Shown: in pieces, positions 24,944-35,389 of the stretch
How positions within the stretch are numbered: position 1 is the stretch's first letter
Layout: the number at the start of each line of letters is the position of its first letter
From: Castanopsis chinensis
Taxonomy: Eukaryota; Streptophyta; Magnoliopsida; Fagales; Fagaceae
DNA: 64,000 nucleotides
Reading direction: 5' to 3'
NCBI GenBank assembly: GCA_032878915.1
Contig: JAVQMG010000087.1
Span: 6,742,001-6,806,000, forward strand
Notes under the pieces: model-generated
Told to the model about the DNA's origin: nothing
Databases searched by the model: none
The model's input: only the letters and a program-made list of their open reading frames with translations
Program-made: the position numbers and the translations under genes

Positions 24944-25184
24944 TGTTTTAACAAACTTATTCACCATTGTGCTGTTGTTCTGCAAATGCAAATTTCAGCT
25001 GACTACACTATTGAGAAAATGTTATATTAGATTATGTTCTTTTCATTTCATACTTCAGATTTTGCTTGTATTTTCAATAGTCCTTCCAAAACGTTATAGG
25101 CCAATTCTGTTCATTTCATGTACAATTGCACACAATTTTGCTTTCTTAACACGTACAATTCGAAATTGTTTTGAACTAAGTAAA

Positions 25185-25620
25185 TGGGTTGAGCCCAGAA
25201 AAGGGGAAAAAAAGACTAAATGGGTTGAAAACCAAAAGTCATTGCTGAACCCAAGTCCAAATAAAGGACCCAAGTGTGGGCTATCAAAAAGTATCTGTAT
25301 AGGGTTCTGGGATCTGGACTTAGTCCCACTGCAGCCGAATGAGGTCGTTCCATTACCACTTCTTTTGGGTGCTTTAGCCTTTTAGGTCTTGAGCCCATTC
25401 TTGGGCCTTCTGCTCCTTGATTAAGGTTTCTGGGCTGCACCCATTCTTGGGCTGTTGCCTCACTTTTTTGGGGCTTTCCCTATTTTCTTTATTGTTGGGC
25501 CCGTAGCTCCTGGTTGTGGGCCATTTTGTCCAAGGGCTTCTTCTGTTGACCTGCGTGTCCTTTGTGCTTGTTGTAGCCCAAATTCACCTCGCCTGTGAAG
25601 TCTATTTTCTTCAAGTTTTT
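25185..25620. other. GGGC-rich block, possible retroelement LTR remnant
   Basis: Much less AT-rich than the flanks and dense in GGGCTT, GGGCC and GCCCA words. Such composition is often seen in plant LTR or retroelement leader sequence. No termini or coding domains were found, so the class is unknown. Confidence 0.3.
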
Positions 25621-25684
25621 CATGTCTACAAATATACTAATAATTATCATTATTATATGTTCACCTTTTTTAAGTTTTTGATTT

Positions 25685-26515
25685 AACTAATTTATTTACT
25701 TACTTTTTTTTTTTGAAATGAAATAAATGGGTATATAAAATAAAGTAATATACTAATTACGATACCTTAACTTTATAAAAGCTCATTTTTAGTATATTTT
25801 TTTAGAAGAAGACCTAAAGACTTTATTGAGAAGAAACGGCTATATTAACTGAAGTATGGAATAAAAAATCAATGGAACATCCTCTGTTTAAACAACATAA
25901 TCCGAGATATTAAGAAAATGCCTAGCTAGACCATAGGCAAGTTGATTACCTTCTCTCCTTGTATGAGAGCAAAGTAATTGACTGAATTTGATCTTTAACT
26001 AATTAAATTTGATAAATTATTTTTTTAATTATGTAATATAAGAAAAAAAATTAATTCTTATGTATTAGGGTAGGGAGGACTCTACATGTTAATCAAGGTG
26101 GTCATGACTTTAATTTTTTTATATACCTTAACTAATTTAGTTACTTTTTTTTTTTTTTTTTAAGATGAAAAAAATGAGTATAAAAATAAAGTAAGATATT
26201 AATTACGATACATTAACTTTATAAAAGCTCATCTTTAGTATTTTTTTTAGAAGAAAAGCTAAAGCCTTTATTGAGAAGAAACGACTTTTATTAACTGAAG
26301 TATGTAATAAAAAATAGATGGAACATTCTCCATCTAAACACCACAATATGAGATATTAAGAAAATGCCTAGCTAGACCATGAGCAAGTTTATTACCTTCT
26401 CTCCTAGTATGAGAGCAAAGTAATTGATTGAATTTGATCTTTAACTAATTAAATTTGATAAATCATTTTTTTCAATTATGTAATATAAGAAAAAAAAAAT
26501 ATTAATTCTTATGTA
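25685..26515. repeat. tandem duplication, unit about 443 bp
   Basis: 25685-26070 and 26128-26515 are direct copies. Landmarks are 'AACTTTATAAAAGCTCAT', 'TTTATTGAGAAGAAACG', 'AAAATGCCTAGCTAGACCAT' and 'GAGAGCAAAGTAATTGA'. A segment of about 55 bp in between is unique. No open frame; origin unknown. Confidence 0.85.
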
Positions 26516-27128
26516 TCAACAATACCACCCATATTTGTGTTGCCATGGATGGATGTCACTCACAATCTGCACTTTAAGATATAGTGCTTGTTTCCAAATG
26601 CTTTGAAAACCATAGATAGTATCAACCTAAGATTATGTGAAAAACATAGTTTATAAGTTCATCTATGTTACTAACTAGCATCCTAACCTTTTTACAAAGG
26701 CACTCAATCTCAGATAAACAAGGTGGGCGGCGTAGTTTAAGAGTTATCTTATTTCAACTATCCCAGCGGATCCCTATTTTCTACCTTTGACAAACCTGTT
26801 TATTTTTATATTTATTTATTGAATATACCTCTGACAAGTTAAATTACGTGTTTTGTGACATAAGATAATATCATGAATCTAGTAATAATTAGTAATTATG
26901 ATTTGCTACACTTTTCAATTGCAAAAATACATATTTAATTTAAGACAGAGAATTTAAGACAGAGATGCAAGGAAGAACCAATGATCTATATGAAGACTAA
27001 CTTGAATTTGCCACGTTATCCATGTAGTTATATAATGTGTTCAATTGATAATAGACTAGTGATATTGTGTTATTCAGTTACTAACGTTGTTAAATAATCT
27101 AATTCATTGTGCATTTATTAATTTGTAG

Positions 27129-27200
27129 GATGGTGATGATGATTCGGCTGTGGATGTCCATTCTCCCAATGAACGCTTATCATCCGATGACAGGCATTAG
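27129..27200 (+). pseudogene. last exon of a CACTA-associated gene (fragment)
   Basis: After acceptor ATTTGTAG a 23-residue acidic frame (DGDDDSAVDVHSP...) ends in TAG. It sits just inside the repeat-rich 3' end of a CACTA element, where the transposase-side gene of such elements usually ends. Acidic tails of this kind are common there, but the fragment is too short to assign to a protein family. The upstream exons are missing from the window. Confidence 0.35.
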
Positions 27201-27655
27201 GCAATGATGATGTAGATTGTGGGCCTTATTTATTTATTTATTTTGATAGGAGTGGGCCTTATTTTGGAGTAGCTAGTTTGACATTTTGATATTTATAATA
27301 AAGTTTCAAACTTTGATATGTGTGTGTGTGTGTCGTAGTTGGAAACTTTATTATAACATTCTAGACAATTGGAATGTATTCTTTTGTGCATAACATTCTT
27401 TGCAGTTAGAATGTATTATTTTGTTCATAACATTCTAAACATTAGGGATGTATTATTCTATGCATAACATTCTAGACATTTGAGATGTATTATTTTGTAT
27501 ATATTTAATGATATGGTGTAATTAAATATATTTGGTTCATTGGTTTAAAGTATTATTGTATTTGGTATTGTATTTTTATTGTGCTTGGAAAATATGTATT
27601 ACATGTATATTATAGGTGCCTGAAAGAAAAGAAAAAAAAAAAGGAAAAAAAAAAA

Positions 27656-28320
27656 CCTATACTAGCATTTTTTAAACTGTTGGAATAGGTTATTGACTAT
27701 TTTGTTGGTTACCCTGTAGTGGCAGTTTTGAAACTGCTGGTATAGGCAGGACCTATTACAGCGTTTTAAAAACGCTAGTATAGGGCTTATTTTTATAATA
27801 TTGAAATGACCTCTACTGGAGGTTTTAAAAGCGCTAGTATAGAAGTACGTATTACAATGGTTTAAAACCGCTGGTATTGGATATATTTTTATTTCTCTAA
27901 ATACCCTATAGTGCTAGGTTTTTTTAAACTGTTGGAATAGGTTATTGTCTATTTTGATGGTTACCCTGTAGTAGCAGTTTTGAAACTACTGGTATAGGCA
28001 GGACCTATTACAACGTTTTAAAAACACTAGTATAGGGCTTATTTTTATAATATTGAAATAACTTATACTGGAGGTTTTAAAAGCGCTAGTATAGGAAGTA
28101 CGTATTACAATGGTTTAAAATCGCTGGTATAGGATATATTTCTATTTCTCTAAATACCCTAAAGTGGCGTTTTTGAAAGTGTTGATATAGGCAAGACCTA
28201 TTACGGCATTTCCAAAACACTAGTATAAGGCTTATTTCTATATCTGAAATGACCTATACTGGCGGTTTTAAAAGTGTTGGCATAGATAGTATGTATTACA
28301 ACGGTTTAAAATTGCGAGAA
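27656..28320. repeat. CACTA subterminal tandem repeats, unit about 250 bp
   Basis: Two full copies and one partial copy (starting near 27656, 27905 and 28150) of a unit with many 'GCTAGTATAGG' and 'GCTGGTATAGG' words. Such subterminal repeats are the transposase-binding region of plant CACTA (En/Spm-like) elements. Confidence 0.8.
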
Positions 28321-28403
28321 ATACTATGTTCACAACATTTTCACAAATAAATCCTAAGTGACAAGTATAGGTCAAACCTATACTATGCTATACTTTTTTC
28401 AGG

Positions 28404-28420
28404 CCTTTTTTCTTATAGTG
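28404..28420 (+). mobile_element. 3' terminus of a CACTA element
   Basis: The sequence CCTTTTTTCTTATAGTG is the inverse of CACTATAAGAAAAAAGG, a standard plant CACTA terminal repeat. Element sequence lies to the left and host (BED exon) sequence begins immediately at 28421. The matching left CACTA end was not found in the window, so the element is 5'-truncated or rearranged, and its 3-bp target duplication cannot be confirmed. Confidence 0.85.
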
Positions 28421-28421
28421 A

Positions 28422-28571
28422 GTTGTAGGCCATGACATTATGGCATGTGGAGCTGTGTCTCAAAATGTTCAAAAGGAAGCTCTAGAAACTCAAAAGTCTA
28501 ACAGAATGCTTGAAAGTGCATCCACCTCAAGCGGTGCTGAGAAGAGAAAAATCACCTTAGCTTCAACATAA
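28422..28571 (+). pseudogene. BED-finger exon tail, upstream of CNL pseudogene 2
   Basis: The frame reads VVGHDIMACGAVSQNVQKEA, then a Ser/Lys-rich tail to TAA. It matches the C-terminal side of plant BED domains (the 'GHDI.AC..VS..VQKEA' stretch after the SHL motif) and aligns with VIDHDIVICKNATKIVQEEA in the BED exon at 13174-13440. The CACTA element ends directly before it, so the N-terminal half of the finger was replaced by, or separated by, the transposon. The CNL exon starts 128 bp downstream. Confidence 0.7.
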
Positions 28572-28698
28572 AAAATTAAAGACAAAATTGTCAAATAGGT
28601 GTTGATTTAGTCTCAACTCTACACATAGCTGTATATTTCTAACAAGACCATACCTTTTAACACTTTGCAAACCTTTCATACTAATTTCTCTTTTGCAG

Positions 28699-29480
28699 AG
28701 TGAGGAAGAATATATTGTTGAAATTATCATCGATGATGTTGGGATAGACTAGTCACCAATGTAATTTCAATTGCCACTGAGAATATCAATTTTGGGTGGG
28801 GTTTCAAAGACAAGGGGGAGCTGAAAGATCTTCTTTACACATTGTTCAAGATTCATGTCGTGTTACATGATGCTCAGAAAAGGCAAGTAAATGATAATTC
28901 TGTGAGGATCTGGTTAATAGAGCTTACAGATGTAGTTTATGATGTTGATAATGTGCTAGATAAGTTCAACTATGAGATTTTTGGGCAAAAGGTACATATT
29001 CAAAACCAAATGATGAATCAGTTACCTAGCATTTCATTCTATAATTTTGATAAAGTTAAGACCATCAAACATATGTTAAATAAATTTGTGAATGAAGTAG
29101 ATGGCTTGGGGCTTAAAATTGTGAATTCAAACCCCAAGATTAGCCTACACAATATAGACTCCTCCCTCAATGATTTAGAGGTTATAGTAAGAGAATACAG
29201 TGTCGTAAAAACAAAAAGGATGAGTATGGTAGTATTATCAAGTGCAAAATGCATGATTTTGTATATGATTTTGTGCTCTCAATTTCAAAATCAAAATCTT
29301 CAATTTCAAATAATTTCAGCTAGATATGAAGTTTATTTGTTGGATTTGATGGCTGAACAACACTAGGAATTTCATTTGAAGGTGATGGTTTCACAAAATT
29401 GTGCACAATAATTTTAGAGAATGCTGACTTTGGCAACATATTATTAGAATTTAAAAGGTTATGTGTTTTAAAGTTATATG
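28699..29480 (+). pseudogene. CNL pseudogene 2, 5' part (coiled coil, NB-ARC deleted, first LRR)
   Basis: After acceptor TTTTGCAG comes SEEEYIVEII, homologous to SKEEYRAEIM at 14181. A frameshift near 28740 leads to VTNVISIATENI, GWGFKDKGELKDL, VVLHDAQKRQVND and ELTDVVYDVDNVLDKFNYE, a complete Rx-N coiled coil. After the linker (DSSLNDLE) the whole NB-ARC domain is missing; another frame (from 29219) resumes at DEYGSIIKCKMHDFVYDF, the MHD-motif region of the winged helix. LRR sequence follows from 29366 (FEGDGFTKL, then LENADFGNI, then VLKLY) up to 29480, where a retrotransposon LTR splits it. The frame continues seamlessly at 32248 (GHKLIELPET), proving that the LTR lies inside this gene. 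Confidence 0.88.
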
Positions 29481-32242
29481 TGTTAGAAAATTTGTTTTTG
29501 CATCTCATACAAAACCCCGCAGCCGAAGCAACACAATGATTAACTCCATTCACGAGAGATAATATGTAACATTGAATTCTAGAACAAAGAGCAGAAAATG
29601 TACCTTAATACAGTAAAATTCTAAACAAGAATTGAGAATACCTTCAATCTTCATCCCAATTTCACATTGTGCCCAAGATGAGTGGTCTGTCAATCAGTTC
29701 TGGAAGGTGTATTCAAAAGATACTTCAGAGAAAAACTATTTTATCTTATTTTAATCGTACGTACATATTAATTGTCATGGCATTTACTTTATTTAATAAC
29801 TTTTATTAAATAAAAAACCAATTATCTAATTGGGTTAGCCTTTTGGGCCAGCCTAATTGGGCTTAATTGTGTGACTTGGGATGGGACCAAAGGGATAATT
29901 AAGACTCTAACTCCAATGAGCCTTGAACTTATCTGTCAACTTCTGACAAATCTAAAGTTACCATTAATTATATAACAAGTACCACTATGGAAATATAATT
30001 GCATTCTAAGCCTTATTAATAAATTATATCTCAAGACTCTAATATGATATCATTTAACCTCTCCATGAAATATCTATAGTGAATAAAGTCATAATAAACT
30101 GTCACTTTGTAAACAACTATTTTATTCCTTGAGTCCCCGATTTAATCTTTTAGTTGTTCGTATTTATGAAATCTAATTTCATTAAATTTAAGCTTTAGTA
30201 ACTCCTTACTAAAGTGGCCAATCTTGAATAACCAATTACTATTAAACTTATCTCAATAAGATATTTCATGTCTCTATGAAAGACATTATGGATTTCATCT
30301 TGAGAATATGTATTCCCTTAACACTACGTGCGGTTACTCAACATACGGAGGTTTTAACCGTGAAATTAGATTTCACTCCTGATATATCAAAGTAACCTAT
30401 ATTTCATGATCGAGTTTACTATCCTCTCAAGATTGAAAATTTATGAAATTAGAAGTCGTGAGATTAATTATTCAGATAACAGTTGTTAATTGTTATAATT
30501 AATCTTACAACGATCTAGTTCAATATGTTTTACACACTTAGGACACATCAACTAGAAGTTTCCACTTTCATGATCAAGACAAAATATCTTAGTTGATGTG
30601 TTATAGTCTTTATAGATGAAATGTCCAATTTCATCACCGATTACGAATTACATTTTGAGTTTACAAAGAATTTGTGATTTATATTTTCAGTAACTATATC
30701 ACATAGATCACATATGATGATGGAATCATACACAGCGCAGCGGAAGAATATGTATATATAACGCGTAATGCGTAAACGGATCTACTTCATACATAAAGGT
30801 TAACATGTACTATTTAAGTTTCAGAATATAAAAACAAGAGAGTGTACCTTGGAGCGGTGAATTTCAAAACTTGAAGATGAGAGGCTCTTGGGAATACTTT
30901 CAATCTTCACTCCAATTCCACTAACGCCCAAGATGTGTGGTCTCTCAATCAGTTCCAAAGGGAGAATGAAAGTGTGTCTCACACTCTTTCTTTTTTCTCT
31001 ATGAAATCTCTACAGAAAAATTCTGTGTGTTTCTCCCTTTGTATCTAACTGATTATCTAATTGGGCTGGCATTTTGGGCATTTCCAATTGGGCTTAAGTG
31101 TGTGGCTTGGAGTGGGACCAAAAGGGACCAATAAGACACTAGCTCCAATGGGCCTTGGGCTTTTCTGTCAACTCTTGACAAGTCCAAAGTTACCATTAAC
31201 TATATTTAATACTACTATATAAATATAGTTGCACTCTAGGCCTTATTAATAAATTATATCCCAAGACTTTATTATACATGCAACCCCTTCATAAAATATT
31301 CATAGTAATACAAAGTCATGAAAGGAGACTGCCACTTTGTTTATTACTACATCTTAATTCCTTGAGTACCCGGTTTAATTCTTTAAGTTATTCATCATAT
31401 ATTTATGAAATCCAATTTCATAAATATATACTTTAGTAACTCCTTACTAAAGTGGTTAGGCCCAACTCTCTGAATAACAAACCTATTAAACTTATCTCAA
31501 GGGAATATTTTGTATCTCCGTTAAGAGACTATGAATTCCATCTTGAGAATATATGTTCCATCAATACTAAATGTGGCTGCCCAACATACTGAGATTTTGA
31601 CCGTTACTATAGATCTCACTCCTGATATATCAAAGCAACCTACACTTCATGATCAGGTCCATTATCCTCTTAGGATTAAGAGTTCATGCAAATATAAGTC
31701 GTGAGTTTATTATTCAATTGACAGTCGTTAGGAGAATAATAAATCTCACGCCGGTCCAATTCAATATGTCTTAACTCTTAAAATATATCAACATATCAAC
31801 TAGAAATCTCCATTTCCATGATCAAGACAAATCATCTTAGTTGATATGTTATAGCTTTCGCAGATGAAGTGCCTAATTTCATCACCGACTACGAACTATA
31901 ATTCTGAGTTTACAAAGAACTTGTGATTTATATCTTCTGTGACTAAATCACATACTATGCATCTCATGGACTATATGATAATGTCCCAATATTCATGTTA
32001 CCAATATTTTCAAATAATAATACAACTTTATTAACCAAAACATTAAGTCATACATAATGTCTAACATAATAAAATACATAGCATCATACAATAGGATTTA
32101 AGGACACATATCCCAACATATGATGCATCTCAAGGACTATGATAATGTACAATTAGTTCATATATAAATAGTTTCATATAATTAAACAATTTAATTATTC
32201 TAACATGCTAATAAATTGGATTCTAAGGCATAAATCCTACCA
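29481..32242 (-). mobile_element. outer solo LTR inserted in CNL pseudogene 2, TSD ATATG
   Basis: Plus-strand ends are TGTTAGAAAATTTG and AATCCTACCA. Identical ATATG duplications flank it (29476-29480 and 32243-32247). Read on the minus strand it begins TGGTAGGATTTATGCC, like known dicot LTRs of the TGTTAGGATTTATGCCTTAG kind, hence the strand. Without the nested element it is about 1356 bp long and has no coding region, so it is a solo LTR. The gene reading frame joins exactly across it when one TSD copy is removed. A family (probably Ty1/copia) is likely but not proven. Confidence 0.9.
30718..32118 (-). mobile_element. inner solo LTR nested in the outer LTR, TSD TATGA
   Basis: Plus-strand ends TGATGGAATCATAC and TATCCCAACA, flanked by TATGA at 30713-30717 and 32119-32123. 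On the minus strand it begins TGTTGGGATATGTGTCC, a common plant LTR start. The length is 1401 bp and it is non-coding. Its body is homologous to the outer LTR (compare 29640-30690 with 30880-31980: 'CTAATTGGGCT', 'GAGTGGGACCAAAAGGGA', 'TCCAAAGTTACCATTAA', 'TCACTCCTGATATATCAAAG'), so a member of the same family inserted into its relative. Confidence 0.9.
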
Positions 32243-32247
32243 ATATG

Positions 32248-32568
32248 GACATAAGTTGATAGAGTTACCAGAAACAATGGCGTGTTAATACATCTGAGGC
32301 TTCTTCACTTCTCAGACACTGAAATTAATTATTTAACAAATTCAATCACTAAGCTTTTCAATTTGCAAACTTTAAGAACCGAATGCCCTGATCTCATCAA
32401 GCTTCTAGAAGGCCTAAGCAATTTGATTAATTTGAGACATATTTGCATTATTGATTGTGAAAATGCAGTAGCACCTAAAAATGTGGGGCAGTTGACTTGC
32501 CTTCAAACGTTGCCAGATTTTTGTGTGGGTCGAGATGAAGGTTATTGGATCAAAAAATTGGGACTTTT
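32248..32568 (+). pseudogene. CNL pseudogene 2, N-terminal LRRs
   Basis: Continues the frame cut by the LTR: GHKLIELPETMAC, then a one-base loss near 32282, then LIHLRLLHFSDTEINYLTNS, LFNLQTLRTECPDLIKL, LINLRHICIIDC and LQTLPDFCVGRDEGYWIKKL. These are the first four or so LRRs after the winged helix, including the conserved 'L..LPDFCVG' stretch. It ends at 32568, where the A-rich MITE-like element begins with GGGTCTGTTTGG. The middle LRRs are missing. Confidence 0.88.
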
Positions 32569-33140
32569 AGGGTCTGTTTGGTTGAAGGAGTAGAAAAGTA
32601 AGAGAATAGAAAATGGTGAGAGGACAGAAAAGTGGGAGGATAAAAAAAAATTTTAATTTCTCTTATTTTTGTTTGGTTGGGAGTAGAAAAGTAGAGGGAT
32701 TGAAAAAGTGAATTTGTATAAATTTACTTATACACCCTTATTAAAAAATGATGGTCAATTAATACAAAAAAGTGACAAACAACCAAAAAAGAAAAAGCAA
32801 TCACCCTATTTATTAAAAAATAAAAATCATGTCTAGTTAAAAAAAAAAAAAAAAAACAACTATCACACCCACATCCTAAAAAGGGGAAAAAAGGCAACAT
32901 CCAAAAGAAAAAAAAAAAAAGGAAAAGAAAAAAAAAGGCAACATGCCCACCACAGCCCAAGAAATAAAAAAAAAAAAAAAAAACAAAAAAGCAACGTCAG
33001 GAAAGAAAACCCAAGAAATCAAAAAAAAAAAAAAAAAAAAAAAAAAAAGGAAAAAAAGCAACTCCAGGAAAGGAAAAAAAAAAAGAAAAAAAAGAAAAGA
33101 AAAGAAAGAGCCACGTGCCCACAAAAAAAAAAAGAAATGA
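32569..33140 (+). mobile_element. A-rich MITE-like element (Harbinger/Tourist-like left end)
   Basis: Begins GGGTCTGTTTGGTTG directly after TTA, resembling PIF/Harbinger-type ends. The body is homologous to the inverse of 62927-63748 ('AAACAACCAAAAAAGAAAAA', 'AATCATGTCTAGTTAA', then long A/G-rich stretches with 'GCAACGTCAGG' and 'CCACGTGCCCAC'). The right terminal repeat seen in the other copy is missing here. Coding frames across it (poly-Lys on plus, poly-Phe on minus) are low-complexity artefacts. Element identity is fairly sure from the two copies, the superfamily less so. Confidence 0.6.
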
Positions 33141-33252
33141 ATTTTTATTTATTTATTTATATTATTCTTTTTTTTTTTGAGGAATTTTTTTATATTATTC
33201 TAACTAAGTGTATAAGATAGAATTTTCTATATAAGATAGAATTTTTTTTTTT

Positions 33253-33494
33253 ATGAGAGTAGCTTTGCCAGAGAGGCTGGGCAATCTTTCCTCTCTTCAA
33301 AAGCTGTATACTGTGGATTGCAATCACTTGATGTATCTGCCCACCGAGGAAGCCAAGCGACGCCTCACCCAATTGAAACGCTGGAAATTTATGATTGCCC
33401 CAATTTGGAAGACAACGAGCGGTCCAAGATTGACCACATTCCATTTTTGTTTCTGCAAATCATCACAAGACTTCAAAAGTTGCTAAAAGCATAG
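33253..33494 (+). pseudogene. CNL pseudogene 2, C-terminal LRR exon
   Basis: Opens with ALPERLGNLSSLQKLYTVDC and MYLPTEEAKRRLTQL, the last LRRs of an RGA-type CNL. The frame shifts by one base near 33382, after which the other frame reads LEIYDCPNLEDNERSKIDHI to a stop at 33494, the usual 'L.I.DCP.L...HIP' terminus. It is probably the 3' end of the pseudogene starting at 28699; the intervening LRRs were lost, and the MITE-like element occupies the gap. Confidence 0.82.
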
Positions 33495-33549
33495 TTTACT
33501 ACTACAATTTAGGTTGACCACATTCTGGTGGTTGAAATAGCTGACTCTG

Positions 33550-34260
33550 TTACCACTATGTCAATTTCTGTTTGCTAAGCTATTTTCTTTCTTTAATTCT
33601 TTCAAAAATTGAATTTTTCTCGACATTGGGAAATTTGGAATATTGGATTTAGCATTATTAGAACCTGCTTTATGTCCACATTACTCAATTCTTTCTCTCT
33701 GTATTTCTTGTAACCTTCACGTTATTATACAGTAAGAGTTTATATATGGATCAGTCCTTTTGCTTAGGGCTGTCTAAAACTTAACAGTAGATTTTTTTTG
33801 GTTTGGACTAGGCCATAATTGCTCTGTTTATGAGGGTGAACTATTGTGGAAAAATGGAGTTTAGTTGCACAACAATGAGAAATTGGGTAGGTGAAGTTCT
33901 TGCTGATTTTTCATTTCATGTTTGGGTTGGGGGTCAGTTTTACTTGGGGGACCATGAAATTATGCGATCCCCAGTCCTACTAGTGAATTAAAATTTCAGG
34001 CAGCACTAAAGGTGTTGATGGTTCTAATATATCTATATATGGTTTTTACCTTTTGAAGGCGGCCAGATTGCTCTGATTTCGAAGACGAAGACTAACTCAG
34101 GAAGCTGGCAAGAAGTTTGCATTTGGGAAAATAATTAAGTTGATATTTATACATAATTTACTTCATAAATGGTGATTTACAAAACCGAATTTAGTTTATA
34201 TATACAGCAAGTTCTGTCAATCATATAGATAGTTTGATTTGTAATTTACTGTTTTTCTTC
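33550..34260. repeat. NLR 3'-flank block, short copy
   Basis: Copy of parts of 4800-5280 and 36200-36600: 'TTTGGGTTGGGGGTCAGTTT', 'GGTGTTGATGGTTCTAATAT', 'ACCTTTTGAAG'. It directly follows a CNL C-terminal exon, as the copy at 4780 does. Confidence 0.65.
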
Positions 34261-34884
34261 TTTTTAATTTATAGTGGAAACTGAGGTTAATGAATTATAA
34301 ATGATCACAAATGGGCTTCTGTTAACAACTCAAAGTGTTCTTTCTATAACATAACTTTTAACATCTTTACTACAATAATCTTAAATCTAAGAGTGATAAA
34401 GTAATAAATGTAAAATTTTCATGACAACAAAAGAAAATTGCGAATTTGTAACTTAGCTTTCCCAGCCTTTGTGCATTTGGGGTGAAAGGAATTGCTGCAT
34501 TTTCCAGGACAGAGATTCCACTGCACCAAACTTTATGAATGGGGATTGAAGTCCTCCACTCTCTTTACGTTTTCTTTGATGGATTTCCTAGATACTCTAC
34601 CTTTGTGCCGTTAATTATATGGCTGGTTTCGTGCATTTTATTTTCTAGTCTTGTTTTGCTTTGCTGTTTTTCTTTATTTTGTATACCATTTTGATTTTTA
34701 ATATATTGCAATTACCTATCAAAAAAAAATTTCCTAGCCATTGTGCACTTAAGAACTTAGATTCAAAGTTCAAACAGATTTTCAAACTGAATGGGTTTTC
34801 ATAATTAGGGCCAGTACTCTTAATCAGATCTTGGTGCTCAAAATTGTAACATTTATCTCTACTTTTTTTTTGTGTGGTGGGTCA

Positions 34885-35016
34885 AGATGACACACAATTA
34901 GCAGCAGCTGGAGTGGTTGAAATTGCATGCTGGCTTTTCTATGACTTTCCTGGCCTTTTGCTATCAATTTTAGGCCCAGTCACTGTAGCTTCACTCCTTG
35001 TATATCACCTGCAAGG
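34885..35016 (+). other. open hydrophobic segment of unknown origin
   Basis: An open stretch of about 42 codons reads DDTQLAAAGVVEIACWLFYD, then a strongly hydrophobic segment with ILGPVTVASLLVYHLQG, ending at a possible donor (G|GTTTCT). It looks like a membrane segment of a real protein rather than random AT-rich sequence, but there is no start, no stop-bounded exon and no partner exon. A captured or relic exon is possible; I cannot name it. Confidence 0.2.
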
Positions 35017-35389
35017 TTTCTCTGTAAATTATTCAGAATCCATAAGCAAATAACTAAAGATAACAACAAACTTTAAAAATAAAAATAAATAAAAAATGTA
35101 AGAAGAGAGAAATAAGATGGTGAATACATATTTGCCACTCTTTGACCCCTTGAATAAATGACTATGAAACCTCCTTAAGTCCATTAACCCTCATAAAATT
35201 TATAAAAAATAAAAGAAAAAACAAAAGTTTTGTATTACTGAGTAGAGAAGGGGAGATTAGTCTTCCAAGATTATGTACTTGCTCTACTTCAATACTTTAT
35301 GCAAAATAAACCTCAATTCTTCTCAGGTTCCCATCCTTATTTAACAGAATTAATAAAACCTGGATCCACATTATTTATAGACCTAAAAG

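Noticed and set aside
24842..25030. Possible membrane protein with a poly-Ile segment
   Set aside because: The hydrophobic run is the (TTA)n microsatellite read in one frame.
27656..28320. Regularly repeated units considered as a CRISPR-like array
   Set aside because: The units are 250 bp, diverged, and lie at the end of a CACTA element; the host is a plant.
32724..33140. Open frames of poly-Phe or poly-Lys type on both strands
   Set aside because: They are translations of A/G-rich ladders inside a MITE-like element; no codon structure or domain.
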